From contig JAKSYS010000565.1 in assembly GCA_022925895.1 (NCBI GenBank), forward strand, positions 1-41,712: a stretch of 41,712 nucleotides of DNA. Reading direction: 5' to 3'. Below are positions 1 through 10,471 of the stretch, piece after piece. The notes beneath the pieces were generated by a model, which did not search any database, had not been told where the DNA came from, and worked only from the letters and a program-made list of their open reading frames with translations. The stretch's first letter is position 1; each line of letters opens with the position of its first letter. The position numbers were made by a program, and so were the translations under genes. Origin of the DNA: Fragilaria crotonensis. Taxonomy: Eukaryota; Bacillariophyta; Fragilariophyceae; Fragilariales; Fragilariaceae.

Positions 1-368
1 ATACATCATGACTCTTGACAGAAAAGCACTCTCCTTAATGATAAGGTTGGATAACACAGATCAACGCATGTCATGACTTTTAACAAAATAGCAAAATCTG
101 TATGGATAACAACACAGATCAAACGCATATCTCATGACTATTTACAAATAAGCACAACCAAGTACGTCGAGAATGTTGAAGAAAATCGACCAGCGCAGTT
201 TGCGTAGACGCCGCCCATATCATAACATTGGTTCTCGTCTCAGGTCCCGCATGAAGGTTCAAAGAAGGCACTGGCTTCCGGCATGTCGCATGCGTCACTT
301 CTCGTAAACGTCATCAAGCGCGGCTCCGTTGTCCAGTACTCCTTGCGCTTGTGTAAATAAAGTCTCAT
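1..368. other. No gene seen
   Basis: No convincing coding region. The first 150 bases contain two imperfect direct repeats built around 'cacagatcaa(a)cgcat' and 'catgactnttnacaaa', spaced about 60 bases apart. This is the region downstream of the minus-strand secreted-protein gene, so its 3' UTR should lie here. Confidence 0.4.
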
Positions 369-1162
369 TTACACACGTCTGCGACCGCCCATCATCAAGG
401 ATTTGGTGGGGCCTGGCGTGGTGCCACCACCTGGCACGGGAGAACTTGGGCTGCTCTTCATGGACTTGGTAGGCGCTGGTGTGTCACCTGACACAGGAGC
501 AGGGATTGGAGCAGGGACAGGAGCAGATGACGGGGACTTCTTCATGGACTTGGTGGGAGCTGGAGTAGCAGGTTCAACAGGCGGTTCAACAGGCGGTTCA
601 ACAGGCGGTTCGACAGGTGGTTCGACAGGAGGTTCGACAGGAGGCTCGACAGGAGGTTCGACAGGGGGCTCGACAGGGGCTCCACAGGGGCTCCACAGGG
701 GCTCCACAGGGGCTCCACAGGGGCTCCAGGGGTCTACAGGGGACAGGGGGCTCCACAGGGGACTGGAGGGGCTCGACTGGCGGCTCGACTGGAGGCTCGA
801 ATGGTGGCTCAACAGGCGGAAGATTGGTGGCTCAAAGGAGGTTCCACTGGTGACTCAACAGGAGGTTCCACTGGTGGCTCAACAGGAGGTTCGACTGGTG
901 GCTCAACAGGAGGTTCGACTGGTGGCTCAACAGGAGGTTCCACTGGTGGCTCAACAGGAGGTTCGACTGGTGGCTCAACAGGAGGTTCCGTTGGTGCCTC
1001 GACAGGAGGCAAGGATCCATCAGTACTGAGCAGGCGGTTCCAGTAGTTCTGGTCGTCCTTGAAAAGAGTATTGGTATTTGACTCCTTTACGTTGTTAGCT
1101 GTGGTGAAGTCTGATGACGCAGCGAGGATGGCAGAAGCCAAGACAAAGGAGCTGAATCTCAT
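369..1162 (-). CDS. Secreted Pro/Glu-rich repeat protein, paralogue of the gene at 25.3-26.5 kb (frame interrupted)
   Basis: Function not known. I start at the ATG at 1162 because the following residues (MRFSSFVLASAILAASSDF) form a short secretion signal that matches the start of the paralogue; an upstream in-frame Met would bury it. The order is: signal peptide, a conserved motif LFKDDQNYWNRLL, a long tract of PPVEP repeats, then a C-terminal part with TPAPTKSMK twice and GPTKSLM, ending in GGRRRV. The stop is TAA at 369-371. The PPVEP reading passes through all three frames: one from the start to about 835, a second around 745-820, a third from about 720 down. A base appears missing at 835/836 compared with neighbouring repeat units. 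This is either decay or misassembly of a repeat. The product is probably an extracellular or wall-associated low-complexity protein; that role is inference from composition. Confidence 0.6.
545..1000 (-). repeat. 12/24-bp tandem repeats coding PPVEP
   Basis: Tandem array of 12-bp units, grouped as 24-bp doublets in the 845-995 part (ggtggctcaacaggaggttc with small variants). A more degenerate block at 670-760 is built on 'ggggctccacag'. It lies inside the secreted-protein gene and codes the PVEP repeats on the minus strand. Unit sequences are close to identical, so copy number may vary between alleles. Confidence 0.8.
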
Positions 1163-1915
1163 GGTTGCTGGTAGAAAACTGCTGGTATCTGCTCGTTCGA
1201 AGTTTTGTTTTGTGAGCATAGTTGGATGAGATCGGACTTCGGTCACACCTTTCCTGCTATCGCCAATACTTGCGTGACAGTCGCTTGGTCCAAAAACGAA
1301 GCTATTAACGGCTGAATACGCGTTCGGAAATTCCACTATGCTTCACTGAGTCAAGCGAGTATGACATGCGGAAGGTAATTCATAAGAATTCGAAGTAAAT
1401 ATATTTGAATGCTTCCAGTAGAATCTTTTCGGTAACGAAATCATTATCAGTTTTGAGATGCGCGAGGCCGTCGGGATCTCCATGGTTGCGAACGCCTACA
1501 TTAACGGCGTGCGATCACGTATGCCATACTGCCTACTGCCATACAGGATGCAGAGGGAGGTCCGGTAAAATGACGTTTCTTCTCGTTGCTTCTACATGCA
1601 ATTAAAACCAAGCAGAGGTGCGTGGTTGGACCTTCCCAGCAAGTACGCGTACTGGACATACTGGTACAAGCATGTACAATTGCACTGTCGTGTACTGTAC
1701 AATACAAGCTCATGCTGTAGCGGTATGATAGCTATCATCCTATCATAGCACAAGTTCTGTACGCTTGGAGCACCCGGAGAGTTTTGTTCGGATTCCATTA
1801 GATGCCCTGAAAAGACGTCAATCGCCTGCTACAACTACTCGCGTACTCGTCCTTGTACGATACCTGAGACCTGAGGCCTCTTCAGTGAAGAGGCCTGCTA
1901 AACTTCGCGTTAACT
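1163..1915. other. Intergenic, no gene seen
   Basis: Upstream flank of the minus-strand secreted-protein gene, so its promoter should be at the left side. Open frames here are short and overlap on both strands. I recognise no RNA gene or element. Confidence 0.35.
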
Positions 1916-1925
1916 TATGTCGCTA

Positions 1926-2357
1926 GCACCAACACTAACTCCCAAAGCAAATATCGTTGCGGGAGCTTCTGTAAATGAGTCTCAAGCTTTTGATGATGGA
2001 GTAAATGCCAGTTTTGGATTTTTCAACAAACGCTTGAGACTCATTGACAGAAGCTCGTCCAGTAACGAAAGTCGATGCTGGGGTTGTTATATTGCAACTG
2101 ATCAGCTCAGAACATGATGTTCTTCTGATTTGTGTAACTACAACACTAGTAGATAACATGTGATGGCATCCTAAACTCCACGTTAACTTGTGTCGCTAAC
2201 TCCAACACTAACTCCCAAAGCAAATATTGTTGCGGGAGCTTCTGTAAATGAGTTTCAGGCTTTTGATGATTTATGTTGCGGGAGCTTCTGTAAATGAGTT
2301 TCAGGCTTTTGATGATGGAGTAAATGCCAGTTTTGGATTTTTCAAAATCAAAAATTG
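1926..2357. repeat. Repeat copies with a foldback hairpin
   Basis: A segment beginning 'ccaacactaactcccaaagc' occurs at about 1928 and again at about 2202, followed in both by 'gggagcttctgtaaatgagt'. In the second copy a block of about 45 bp containing that phrase is directly duplicated (about 2231-2274 and 2275-2318). In the first copy the block is followed by its own inverted copy: 1963-1987 pairs with 2032-2056 over 25 bases with one or two mismatches. Short open frames over these copies look like shadows of the repeat, not genes. Confidence 0.75.
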
Positions 2358-2689
2358 ATTGAGTATTGATCATTTTTGTGTTTTTTTGTTAGCATTTTGG
2401 CATCATAATTGAATCGTCAAGAAGTCAATGACCATAAAAGGTTGAGAGGATCTCAGGATGCCATCAAAACAATCCATACACACCTAACAAAACACAACAG
2501 TACAATTCTGCATAATATTAATGTCTGACTGCAGGATATTCATTTGAGTGAAATCCCCTGTATCAGCTATTGTGGCAAATTACCCACTGAATTGCACACT
2601 AGTCAATGTGTGTATATACCCACTTCAATCAAAGGATACCGTCAGTATCATCAATGAAAACTTGACAAACCCTGGCAGAACATTTTGTC

Positions 2690-3752
2690 TGCATTTATAT
2701 TGTAGCCCTCAGATTTTGCATTACAATGGGGTCCCTGCACCGTTTATATTTGGGGCTTGTGCATTGACTTGTGTTTCAACCAGTAAGTAAGCTCACTACA
2801 AACAATCCTAGGGTGTCAAAAACATTTCTGATACACCCTTTACAATCCTTGACAGAAGATTTGTCCTGCAACTCCAATGCAGCCTTCAGATTTTGCATTG
2901 CAATGGGGACCCCGCACCCTTAATATATGGGGCTTGTGCATTGACTTGTGTTTCAAACAATAAGAAAGCTCACTACATACAATCCCAGGGTGTCAAAAAC
3001 ATTTTTGATACACCCTTAACAATCCTTGACCAAAGATTTGTTCTGCATCTTAAAAGAAAAATTACAGTGCTGGCGTCTACCGTTGTTGATCATACTCTAC
3101 CTCTCCTTCCGTCCGTTTGTCAACCAAAGTTTCTGCGAGTCACACTTCGGTTCTCTTTCGCACGATTGAGTCACGCTTCGCATTTGCGTTCTTGTTAGTG
3201 TTTGCGTCGTTGTTCTTCGGTCATTGTCAAATGTTCCGCGGACATATTGATGGGAAGCGCAATCGCCAGCCGACCTCAAAAGAGAACACAAACTGGTGCA
3301 TCACCAAATCTACATTTTACATGCTTTATATTTCATTATGTATAACTGTGATTCAGTATCTTTCAACAAATCATTCTACCCTGGGATTCTGAAGAACGAG
3401 TAACAAAGAACAATCAAGGAACAACCAAAGAACAGAAAGAGCAAGGAAAGTGCAGCTTCAGAGTTCTCATTTGGTCGTTCCAAATTCATTTTCTTCATGT
3501 TTTCATGCTCTCACAATTAGTCTATTGCAGAATATAACACACCTACTAATTATTTTAACTAATTTGTCGTTTTGAGCCCTTCTTCGTCACCCCATCGCCT
3601 CGAATAAAACTTTACATCTCCAATGCAGCCCGCGGATTTTGCAATACAAAGGGGGACCCCACACCCTGTATATTTGGGGCTTGTGCATTGACTTGTGATT
3701 CAACCAATAAGTAAGCTCACTACAGGAAATCCTAGGGTGTCATGAACATCAC
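2690..3752. repeat. About 178-bp repeat, three copies plus a partial one
   Basis: Copies lie at about 2700-2871, 2872-3050 and 3610-3752, and a weak partial copy precedes the first. Shared phrases include 'ggggcttgtgcattgacttg', 'aagctcactaca' and 'ctagggtgtca' (or 'ccagggtgtca'). The first two are in tandem; the third is separated by about 560 bp of unrelated sequence. The copies have diverged by substitutions, and none carries a plausible gene. Confidence 0.8.
3060..3600. other. Non-repetitive spacer, no gene seen
   Basis: Sequence between the second and third copies of the 178-bp repeat. Two short open frames overlap on opposite strands around 3100-3390, with no recognisable domain. It may be an insertion into the repeat array. 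Confidence 0.3.
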
Positions 3753-4057
3753 CAATGCAATTGAAAGAAACATTTTTTACAGGATCACCTTCCACATCTC
3801 CTCCAAGTCTGACTGCAGAGGACTCTGCGAGGTATGTAGTGCCTTTGATCAGGCAGCAAATCCAACCAGCATAGAATTCCATTGCTGCTAATGATGATCC
3901 TGCATCTTTCAGCAGCATGAAACCAAGCTCCTTCTTGGCCAAGCCTGAACCTGTTGAGGACTTTGCAGTAGGTGAGGAAACAAGGTGTGGAGATATTCTC
4001 ATCCCACACTGCTGCTCCTAAATTTGTTATGTATGATGAAGAACCACCCCTACCCAA
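3753..4057 (-). other. Weak coding remnant, unidentified
   Basis: Two overlapping minus-strand frames of about 90-100 residues cover this stretch. Neither has a recognisable motif, and the right-hand one runs to the edge of the next inverted-repeat element. It could be a fragment of an old mobile-element gene, but I cannot name a family. Confidence 0.2.
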
Positions 4058-4500
4058 CAGTGCATGACATCGGGGCCCGTTAGCCGCAGCCGGCCGGAAA
4101 CCGTGGGCCGGCCGTGATTTCGGGCGGCTGCGGTCCGTGTATTTAGGTCCCGGCCGTTCGGCCCATCGCGGGTCAAGGGCAGATCACCTGCCATTTTTCA
4201 CGGTTACGGTCGTGGTTGCTTATTACGTACTGTTAGTACAGTACTGTGTACTAGTATGTTTGTACTATGTTTGTACTATGTTTGTACTATGTTTGCTTGT
4301 ACTATGTTTGTACTATGTACTGTACTTCTGTGCAACTGCGGCCGGGTACGGGTACAGGCAGTGACAGTCCTGCAGCGGCCCAGTGCGGGCAGGGACTGTC
4401 GGACTGCGGACGGGTACGGCCGGCTGCGTCCATAAGCCTCTGCAAAAAATCGGCCGGCTGCGGGTTCGGGTATCGTTTTTATGTCAGATGTCATGCACTG
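4058..4500. mobile_element. Short GC-rich inverted-repeat element
   Basis: A perfect 14-bp inverted repeat, cagtgcatgacatc at 4058-4071 and its complement at 4487-4500, brackets a GC-rich segment. Just inside, ccgcagccggccg (4084-4096) is matched in inverted orientation by 4451-4463. The body carries further GGCCGGC motifs and an AT-rich microsatellite of 'tttgtactatg' (4256-4325). This looks like a nonautonomous DNA element or foldback element. I could not assign a target duplication or a superfamily. Confidence 0.5.
4256..4325. repeat. 11-bp microsatellite tttgtactatg
   Basis: About five copies of tttgtactatg, one disrupted by 'cttg', followed by gtactgtactt. It sits inside the GC-rich inverted-repeat element. 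Confidence 0.8.
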
Positions 4501-4678
4501 CTACCCAAAACACACAAGTTAAACACATCAATGACCATGACAGAACCATTTTACTAGCTAGGTGAATTAGGTCCCAAAGTGCAAAATTTTTGCACCTACT
4601 AAGTATATACATGACTTTCTATGCTAAGTTAGTATAGTCTACTAACCTCCAAAAAGGGACGTACTGGGAAGCCCTGGA

Positions 4679-5541
4679 GGTTCCGGAACTTCGGCTCTTT
4701 TGTGTGTCTCATACCTTTCACGCAGATTATCTACCAGAAATATGTTCGACGAACACCTAAATAATTCCACGTTTCAAAATGATAGAATGTCTTCTGTTGA
4801 ACCACAATAATAAAAACCGTGCTTAAGTTTTGGAACTTTGTTAACATCGTTTGTTATGACAAGTATGACATCGATTCAATGTCTTGGATGAACCCTAGTA
4901 CTATGTAGGGATATTTGGAAAAGACGTTGGCTCTTGAGCCATTGGCTCTTGAGCCAGAGGCTCTTGAGCCAGAGGCTCTTGAGTCATTGGTTTGAGCCAC
5001 TGGCTCAAGAGCCAGTTTACTTCGTTGAACTAGTCGAGGAACGTGTTTTCCTTAAATGAGAACTCGCCAAACGGGAACGAAATGACAGGTCATCTATGGT
5101 TGCTATATAGCATTTTCTGTAAGCATCGGCGAAACAATATTCAAGTATGAAGAGAATACATTCAATGACAAGCTGAATGACAAGCTCTATGACACACAAA
5201 AATGTGTTCTTGAGTTTGACTTCGTCGGGGCTGTTGTTCAGCCGTTGGCTCTTGAGCGCTCTTGAGCCATCTCTGAGACAACGGCTGCCGACACTTCAAA
5301 TGTCTTATATCCTAGGATTTCATAAGACGTCGATTCCATTGTCGCAAAGTCTAAGCTGAAGTTCTTTACTTAAAGCTCAAAATTTGTCACGTCATGCAAT
5401 TAATGTACCTACTGATCCGGACATTTGAAGGGGTGATGGAACGTGGAATATTTGTCCGGCGTGATGAACGAAGTTGTAGAATTAGTACTGTATACGTCGC
5501 CACTATACACTTAAAGGTAAAAGAGCCGAAATTCCGGAACT
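4679..5541. repeat. Inverted repeat pair gttccggaacttcggctctt
   Basis: The 22-base segment at about 4680-4701 (gttccggaacttcggctctt plus two t) reappears inverted at about 5519-5540 with one mismatch. The arms enclose about 860 bp that hold the 15-bp near-palindrome array and no gene. The arms themselves contain the palindrome gttccggaac. It may be the remains of a terminal-inverted-repeat element. Confidence 0.5.
4929..5014. repeat. 15-bp tandem near-palindrome ggctcttgagcc
   Basis: Four units start at 4929, 4944, 4959 and 4974 (exact 15-bp period). Then comes a variant, followed by the inverted form tggctcaagagcca. The core ggctcttgagcc is almost its own reverse complement. Two further copies fused head to tail lie at 5247-5269. 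Confidence 0.85.
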
Positions 5542-5910
5542 TCCTGCTCTTCACGTTCTCCCGACGGTCATACAGTACTCCAGTAGTACAACAGTATTGT
5601 TCAGAAATCATGCTGATTGGTACAGCTTGACGTCATTTCACTGCATTCAAATCGGATCTGTGTCCTTCGAATTATTCTTCTGTAAAGTCTGTCGGATTTG
5701 TTGTGCAGACTCAAAAACAGAATAATCAAATATGATATTAAGTAATTTTAAGAAACCCTCCCTTTTATCGTCGGTAGTAGGAGTACCCTGTCTTCCAGCA
5801 GACATAAACGGGTATAAAATAAGAGATTTTGGGTTTTACAAGCTCGGAGGTCACGTCATACTGCATGAGTGAGATAACGCTCTAAAACACTTGTAATTCG
5901 ATGTGCCTTC

Positions 5911-6474
5911 ATGAAGATTAGTATTGACACAACGTTTCAAAGACGTCTGTGGAACAAGTGGTTGCCCGCCGAGACTTGGGTAGAAGTACTTACAAAGTCC
6001 AACCTAATTGATCCAACATTGATGTCATCAATAAGTGTTGGGACTTTTAATTCAGCAATAAGAAGGAGTGATGGAGGCTTTGATGGTCAAATGATGTCGC
6101 GGTACGATGGAACCAACACAACCGGGATATTTAGACTGAAATTTCAGCACACTGCGTATTACTTGGTGACTGACAAACAAACAAATCTCTTATCCGCTGC
6201 TTGGTTCGTCAGAAGTGGGAGGCGGGAGGATTATCAGTTGCCAAGAGAAGCACTGAGCTTCTACATCCACATTCAGCGGCACCTTCTGCTAGCAAACGTC
6301 AGAAGGAAGGAAATCACGATGCGATTTCTGTTGCTAGTTGCTAGTACTGAATATCAAGAACTTTTGACAACAACTCCCATTAACATAAGTCTGAATATGG
6401 CCTCCACTACTGTCACAGCAACCATCATGAGTAGTACGAAAAGTACTAGTAGAAGTCAACACAAAATGTACTGA
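5911..6474 (+). pseudogene. Companion ORF of a decayed mobile element, unidentified
   Basis: An ATG-started frame of 187 codons. I do not recognise a named domain. The first 115 or so residues look like real protein: RRLWNKWLPAETWVEVL near the start, then MMSRYDGTNTTGIF, then YYLVTDKQTNLL, FVRSGRREDYQLP and an aromatic-rich segment. After about residue 140 the sequence becomes low complexity (Ser/Thr), as expected after a frame change. From memory, similar segments occur in multi-copy families in diatoms; I cannot verify this here. It lies about 300 bp upstream of the transposase-like remnant on the same strand, so the two probably belong to one element. Confidence 0.35.
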
Positions 6475-6699
6475 TTTCTTTGTCATCCTGTTGGAACAGT
6501 CAAGATGCAAAGATGTCAGATGGGAGCAAAGATTATCCAGATCACGGCCCTCAATCACATTTCTCCACCTGTTCTTGCTATAGTTTACTGATTGTAGAAG
6601 CTCCACCCAAACCTAAAGCATATCACTGACATCATCAAATGGTGAATTGAGTTTTTGATCTCTTCCCCTTGCTTACCAACTTGTGATAAAAACATGAGC

Positions 6700-8890
6700 A
6701 AATGGATATGCTGGAAAGAGTGTTGCATGCATGCATGCACGCAGCGTATCCCACTCGGTATTCAACAAGCAACACAGAATCGTGCCGTGCGAGATTGGAA
6801 GTGCATATTTTGACAGCATGGTAGATTCCCGCATCCCAACCATGCAGTTCAATATGGCAAGCAACCATTGCCATTCTCCTATTTGAAAAGTATCCCCCAG
6901 TGCTTAGTAGGAGATTGTTCAAATAGGCGTGAAAAGTCTCATAACCTTGACAGTTGAGTTGGTACATAGCCTTTACCATGACAAGCTGATTCCAAAGCTT
7001 TAGGGGCAATGGAAGTCGGATATTGAGCGCAAATTGTGGAAATAGAAACACCGATCAAGATTGGCATCTGACAAAATAAATGTTTTGGCATGAACATAGA
7101 ATCACTTCATTGAGCAGGATTCCAACATGCTGGCATTGGTTGCATTGTCTAGGATTACATACAATACCCATCGGAAGGGGGTTCTACGTAGATAGACATG
7201 AAAGAAGCAATTTAGTTGCATCGAGAAAAACATTCTGCAAAACATACTAAGAAAGTGATATCGAGCCACAATGTTTGGGGTGGATATATGTATAACAAAT
7301 TGAGTTGGAGACAACTCCCGAGTTTGGATATTCATTCATTGATGCCAATGGTGAATCACATGTCAAGTTTCATGTGGACAATTGTACTAGTCAAGAAAAC
7401 AAAGACAATGAGCTATTAGTAGCCAAGAATCCTAGAAAAACAGTTTGCATGCCACCTGAGTCATCTCCAATTGAGGTGTTTGGGCAAGATGAGAGTGTCT
7501 TTTCTCAGTTTATCTTTCGGATTGGTCCGAATCAAGAGCGTGGACTTTTCCCGGCGTCGCTTGGGGTGGGATTCATGATATCGGCATTTGTTTCCAGATA
7601 TTATTGATTTGGAATGCCATTGACCCCTGCACAGCTGGATGAAGTTCATCTCTCGTCAGGGCACGGCACAGACTGTATGTTGACAAAGTGGCAGCAACTC
7701 AGATTATGTCCACTGCAGCAAAGCCACCACTGAAAGAGTCACCCTGCCCTTCGTTGTTTGCAGCCTGCTCATCGTTGCAACAAAGGGTGGATACTGGAAC
7801 TTTTCCACATGGCAACAATGCACTTGGAAGATGTAGCTAGTGGATTGCTTGAAGATTCTTTTACCTGGCTACCATATTTTGTTTTCCTTGTTGATTACAG
7901 CCAAGAAGGTCATGCTCGAAAGAAGGATGATGCTCTCGACGCCTCTGGCATGTCTCGGAGCTTTGACGGAGTTCAACCAAAGATACGAAGCTCCAAAATT
8001 GTTGATGAATGCCTTGGACCCTTTCAATGCTACACTGAGAGTTGGTGATATCCAATAATGATATATGTCGAAAAGCACGATGACGGTCCTTGGTGGATTG
8101 CGTCACAGGATGGACGCAAGGCTCGGCAACATGTCATAGTCCATGCTCCAGTACCTCAGAACCAAACTTCAATTTGCAAATGCTTTAAGAGATGAGGTGG
8201 GTATCACCGTTGACCCCCTTTGCCCAATGAATGAAATCAAAGAGATTGCAAATTGAGATGGCATTGATCTTCAGTATCAAAAGGCTCACACATCCAAAGG
8301 CTGGCATAGAAAACCAAAAGGACGATTACAAATTCTGCGGGAGAGGGGATGGATCAATCTGTGTGAGTGTACAACCTTGTTCAAACAAGACAAGACAGCG
8401 GGCAAGTTAGTGAATACCTCACGATCCGCTCACAGTGCTGGTTCTTGAATCCTCATCGCTGTGAGCTCTTATGGCTCAATGTTCTGACTTGAAGGAAGAA
8501 GAAACTGCTTTGCAGTTCCTTGGAAAGCAGCAGCTTGGCTTGAGGGTTCTCTTCACTCCAAAGTTCCATTGTGCATTTGCGGGAGAGGGCATCAAACATA
8601 ATTGGGCACATGCTAAGGCCAAAATGAGGATCACTCCACTTTGTGAGAAGGTTTGAGTAAATTTCATCGCGCTTGTGTTGAAATGCATCTGTCCTGAAAC
8701 AGTGCTGACAAAGGAGAGGATTAGAAAGTTTTCAGCACCTGCAGTAGCACATATGAACTTACTACCACTTGTCCTCAAGAGATTACGATGCCGCAATACC
8801 TGCTGGTGGTGATCCAACAGTACCCACTTTCGGCAACGTTGCTGCAAAACAACAACTCTTGTACAAAGAGATTGAATGATTGATGAAGAA
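6700..8890 (+). pseudogene. Decayed DDE-like transposase gene
   Basis: Several plus-strand frames in succession read like one broken protein. At about 6785-6880 the reading RAVRDWKCIF then GRFPHPNHAVQYGKQPLP suggests an N-terminal DNA-binding part. At 7305-7607 follow FHVDN, GQDESVFSQF and LGVGFMISAF, a pattern of acidic residues in hydrophobic strands expected of a DDE-type nuclease core. At 7758-8048 comes FVFLVDYSQEGHARKK and SRSFDGVQPKIRSSKIV. At 8284-8360 there is SKGWHRKPKGRLQIL then RERGWI, and at 8471-8656 EEETALQFLGKQQLG, FTPKFHCAFAGEGIK. At 8700-8760 the reading is TVLTKERIRKFS. Stops and frame changes separate every block, so it is not functional. I place it in a multi-copy diatom-type family from memory; the superfamily is uncertain. 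Confidence 0.55.
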
Positions 8891-9683
8891 ATTCAAGATG
8901 CATTGATGCGCACTTGACTTTGACCGCAACTTTGTCAAAGCAGACCTGATTGATCTTACATAACAAAGCTACATTCAATGTATGAGTCAATGCATTGTGA
9001 TGACTATCAATGTGAATGCTCTGATATGCAAAATGCACTCTGAATTAGAACAAGGGTGGAAGATATTGATGACGTCTACTATTGAATTTACTGAAGGACA
9101 GTGGCAATCGTACTAGAGGCTTCCTTGGGCGTGTTCGTGGTGAAACCAGCCATACTACTAATATATGTATTATGTGTTCGTGCATCTATTCCTACGACTG
9201 CGGTACATACTATTCCGTACCACCAGCCATTCTATAATTCGCCTCTGTCACGTAGAGTGTCACTACAGTACTCTACGCTGTGAACAATGGACCCTGACTA
9301 CTGAATGTAGACCAACAACGGAGAACCTCGCAGACTCCGCTCACAATTTTACTAGCCATCATTCATTAGCTCACCAGCACTCTTGCCGGTCTCAGACAAT
9401 CGTTAGGTATCGAGCACAGGATATCGCAAAGTCAGCAGCTTCCAGCCAGGTACCATATATTCCAACATACCGAAGGTAAAGACTTCGTTGCACTCTTGTA
9501 TCTTTGGATTCATATAATGCATGGTATAATGCGGTATTATACTGTGTATTTGAATGTTAAGTACTCGGACTTCGGAATACACAAATAAAACCTCACTCAA
9601 ATACTGTTGTGTGTTACTGTAGTACTCATCAATGTCGTGCCTCGTGCCTCACCTTTCCATCTCTCACCCACCAGGGGAGTGCC
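8891..9683. other. Intergenic, no gene seen
   Basis: Only short overlapping open frames. The stretch follows the decayed transposase-like gene and ends at the TAA target duplication of the next element. I recognise no repeat pair or RNA gene. Confidence 0.3.
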
Positions 9684-10471
9684 TAAGGCCGGTGCTTGCA
9701 GTGAACAAAACGTTTTCGGCAGAACGGACGTCCCGTTCGTTCTGTGAAAACGTGAAATATGGTCCTTACAGGCGTACTCCCTAGAAATAACCACAAAACC
9801 GCAGAATCGGAGAGCATTTTATATATACTAGTATACTGACATGTATATGTGTAAAAGAAATCAGGCGTTGAATGTAGTTGCGTTAAAAATGTACTAAAGG
9901 TATCATGTGGATCAGTCGTCTCATTTGTTGCTTGTCACTTCGTTCGTCGAACAAATTTGCCGCCATGAGCAAATGGGCCAAAAAACCGCAAGAAGCACTC
10001 GACAGACATGCCGCGCGGCTCGTGAAAGAAAGGCAGGCGCTCGTTTCGTTCGGATGCTACGATTCGCCGTCTCGGATCAAACGACGAGCTTATCTATCGG
10101 ATGCGGTTATCGGTGACAATCAGATGAGTTCCGAAGACAAGAATAGCCGCCTGCCCGCGCACCGCAACTCGCATTGTACTCCATTGGCACAGCATACTGT
10201 AGTACCACACCGTCCCATGCCTGGTCCCATTTAGTCCGAGTTCTAATTACGTAGCACTTCATACACAAACTCGGTTGTTGCGTTTCGTGCGAACCCGGCT
10301 TTCACACAGAACGCCCGCGGCGTTCTGTGGTTTCGATCAAAAGTACCCGGATTCCCGAAACGCGCGCGCCATTCGGGGGCAGTTTTGGGGGCTGTAAGGA
10401 CCATTTTTCCCCGGAATAGACGCGGCGTTCTGTTTTGCGGGACGTTTCGTTCGCTGTAAGCACCGGCCTAA
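9684..10471. mobile_element. PIF/Harbinger-like nonautonomous DNA transposon with TAA target duplication
   Basis: The 782-bp body (9687-10468) begins ggccggtgcttgcagtgaac and ends with the inverted match gttcgctgtaagcaccggcc (two mismatches in 20). Similarity of the two ends resumes further in: tggtccttacag at about 9760 is inverted as ctgtaaggacca at about 10396. TAA lies directly outside both ends (9684-9686 and 10469-10471), which fits the 3-bp TWA/TAA target preference of PIF/Harbinger elements. Inside is a perfect 11-bp-arm palindrome (10305-10329) and a short frame at 9905-10234 without a recognisable domain. No transposase is visible, so it would need one supplied from elsewhere. Superfamily assignment is inference from ends and target site. 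Confidence 0.7.
10305..10329. repeat. Perfect palindrome inside the transposon
   Basis: cacagaacgcc, three-base centre cgc, then ggcgttctgtg. A related near-palindrome lies next to the left end (cagaacggacgtcccgttcg followed by ttctg, about 9720-9744), so it may be a subterminal motif of the element. Confidence 0.8.

Noticed and set aside
403..1046. Plus-strand frames rich in GGSTGG across the first repeat gene
   Set aside because: They are antisense shadows of the PPVEP repeats; the minus strand has the signal peptide and the motif shared with the paralogue.
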